Shown here piece by piece: positions 63,796 through 64,000 of a DNA stretch of 64,000 nt. The translations under genes and the position numbers were made by a program. The notes under the pieces are model-generated. The model saw only the letters and a list, made by a program, of their open reading frames with translations, was not told where the DNA came from and did not search any database. The stretch comes from Bacteroidota bacterium (GTDB lineage Bacteria; Bacteroidota; Bacteroidia; Flavobacteriales_E; Vicingaceae), in the NCBI GenBank assembly GCA_013112545.1, contig JABFGJ010000005.1, forward strand, positions 140,079 through 204,078. Reading direction: 5' to 3'. Every line of letters begins with the position of its first letter. Within the stretch, counting starts at the first letter, position 1.

Positions 63796-63829
63796 ACCAC
63801 CGTACGTACGGGTCTCGTATACGGCGGTT
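63796..63829 (-). ncRNA. Group II intron domain V
   Basis: A 34-nt hairpin reading on the minus strand AACCGCCGTATACGAGACCC at its start and GTACGTACGGTGGT at its end. Length, GAGA tetraloop and internal bulge match the catalytic D5 of bacterial group II introns. It is followed by GTGTGAGAGG and then domain VI. Confidence 0.85.
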
Positions 63830-63842
63830 CAATAATGATGCA

Positions 63843-64000
63843 TCAACGTTTGTAGTATTCGACCAAACTAATGTAACCTCTCTTTTTCAACCGTTCGATT
63901 GTTATTGTAGTTCCTAAAATTGGACTCTGAGCTACTGCCCATCCTCCCATTCTTGTCCTACTCCATGCATACGCTTGTCCTTGGGGTATTCCTAATCGGA
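63843..64000 (-). CDS. Group II intron maturase/reverse transcriptase, C-terminal end
   Basis: The last 51 codons of a group II intron-encoded protein, ending in TGA at 63843-63845; the N-terminal part is outside the window. The translated end contains GIPQGQAYAWSRTRMGGWAV, followed by AQSPILGTTITIERLKKRGY and SLVEYYKR, which is the usual C-terminus of these proteins, with the R-M-GGWAVAQSPIL motif. It would splice and mobilise the intron. It lies just before domain V, as expected. Confidence 0.85.
   Translation of the reverse strand, partial: RLGIPQGQAYAWSRTRMGGWAVAQSPILGTTITIERLKKRGYISLVEYYKR

Larger units (their letters stand above)
63746..64000 (-). mobile_element. Group II intron, 3' part (rest outside window)
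   Basis: On the minus strand the sequence runs from the maturase end into domain V and domain VI and ends near ...CCATCTAC at 63746. The order of reading frame, D5, D6 and intron end is that of a self-splicing bacterial group II intron. The 5' part lies beyond 64000. The exact 3' boundary is inferred. Confidence 0.85.

Overview
The window looks like chromosomal DNA of a Bacteroidota bacterium, most likely an aerobic flavobacterium-like member of Flavobacteriales. The evidence is AT-rich DNA, -7 boxes of the TAnnTTTG type in place of E. coli promoters, few Shine-Dalgarno sequences, several TTG starts, a giant protein with a type IX secretion (T9SS) C-terminal domain, a hybrid two-component system, a fused CcoNO cbb3 oxidase and Bacteroidota-style SpoIIE phosphatases. 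Genus and species cannot be read from this sequence alone.

Layout. 1-7.4 kb: a truncated exported protein, an SRPBCC protein, a family-2 glycosyltransferase, two polytopic membrane proteins that look like GT-C enzymes, a fused oligopeptide-type ABC ATPase and a PolB-like exonuclease. 7.4-14.4 kb: a signalling block with an operon of YfiR-like protein, TPR protein and HAMP-SpoIIE phosphatase, a small very basic lipoprotein, a tandem universal stress protein and an OmpR-type two-component pair. 14.4-20.6 kb: a possible small RNA or operator palindrome, an aldehyde dehydrogenase, a small exported protein, and a tight operon of two paralogous TPR-SPOR proteins with a second membrane SpoIIE phosphatase. 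21-30.7 kb: a 1656-residue repeat-rich T9SS cargo protein, a decayed copy of one of its repeat units, a 21-bp tandem operator and a 1334-residue hybrid two-component regulator.

30.9-42.2 kb: a TetR regulator with a perfect palindrome in its promoter, an FNR-like regulator, and the cbb3 oxidase locus (ccoI, ccoS, ccoNO, ccoQ, ccoP, ccoG, ccoH and a SafE-like protein) ending in a PLP-dependent decarboxylase. Two near-identical FNR-type boxes lie at exactly the same distance from the -7 TTTG of ccoI and of ccoS. This argues for oxygen-responsive activation of the locus by the adjacent regulator. 42.6-51.1 kb: a lysine-catabolism type aldehyde dehydrogenase, cysS, an M28 lipoprotein peptidase, polA and two unknown exported proteins. 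51.1-57.8 kb: a TetR-TolC-MFP-RND efflux operon with a long inverted repeat in its promoter. 58-62.7 kb: asnS, rpoN, a PAP2-like membrane protein, yraN and an LD-carboxypeptidase. 63-64 kb: a DUF4919-type gene bracketed by short inverted repeats, next to the 3' end of a group II intron whose maturase runs off the window.

The strongest leads are regulatory: the paired FNR promoters at the cbb3 locus, the contiguous 21-bp repeats beside the AraC-output hybrid regulator, and two independent operons that couple exported sensor-like proteins to SpoIIE phosphatases. No CRISPR array, tRNA or rRNA gene was seen.
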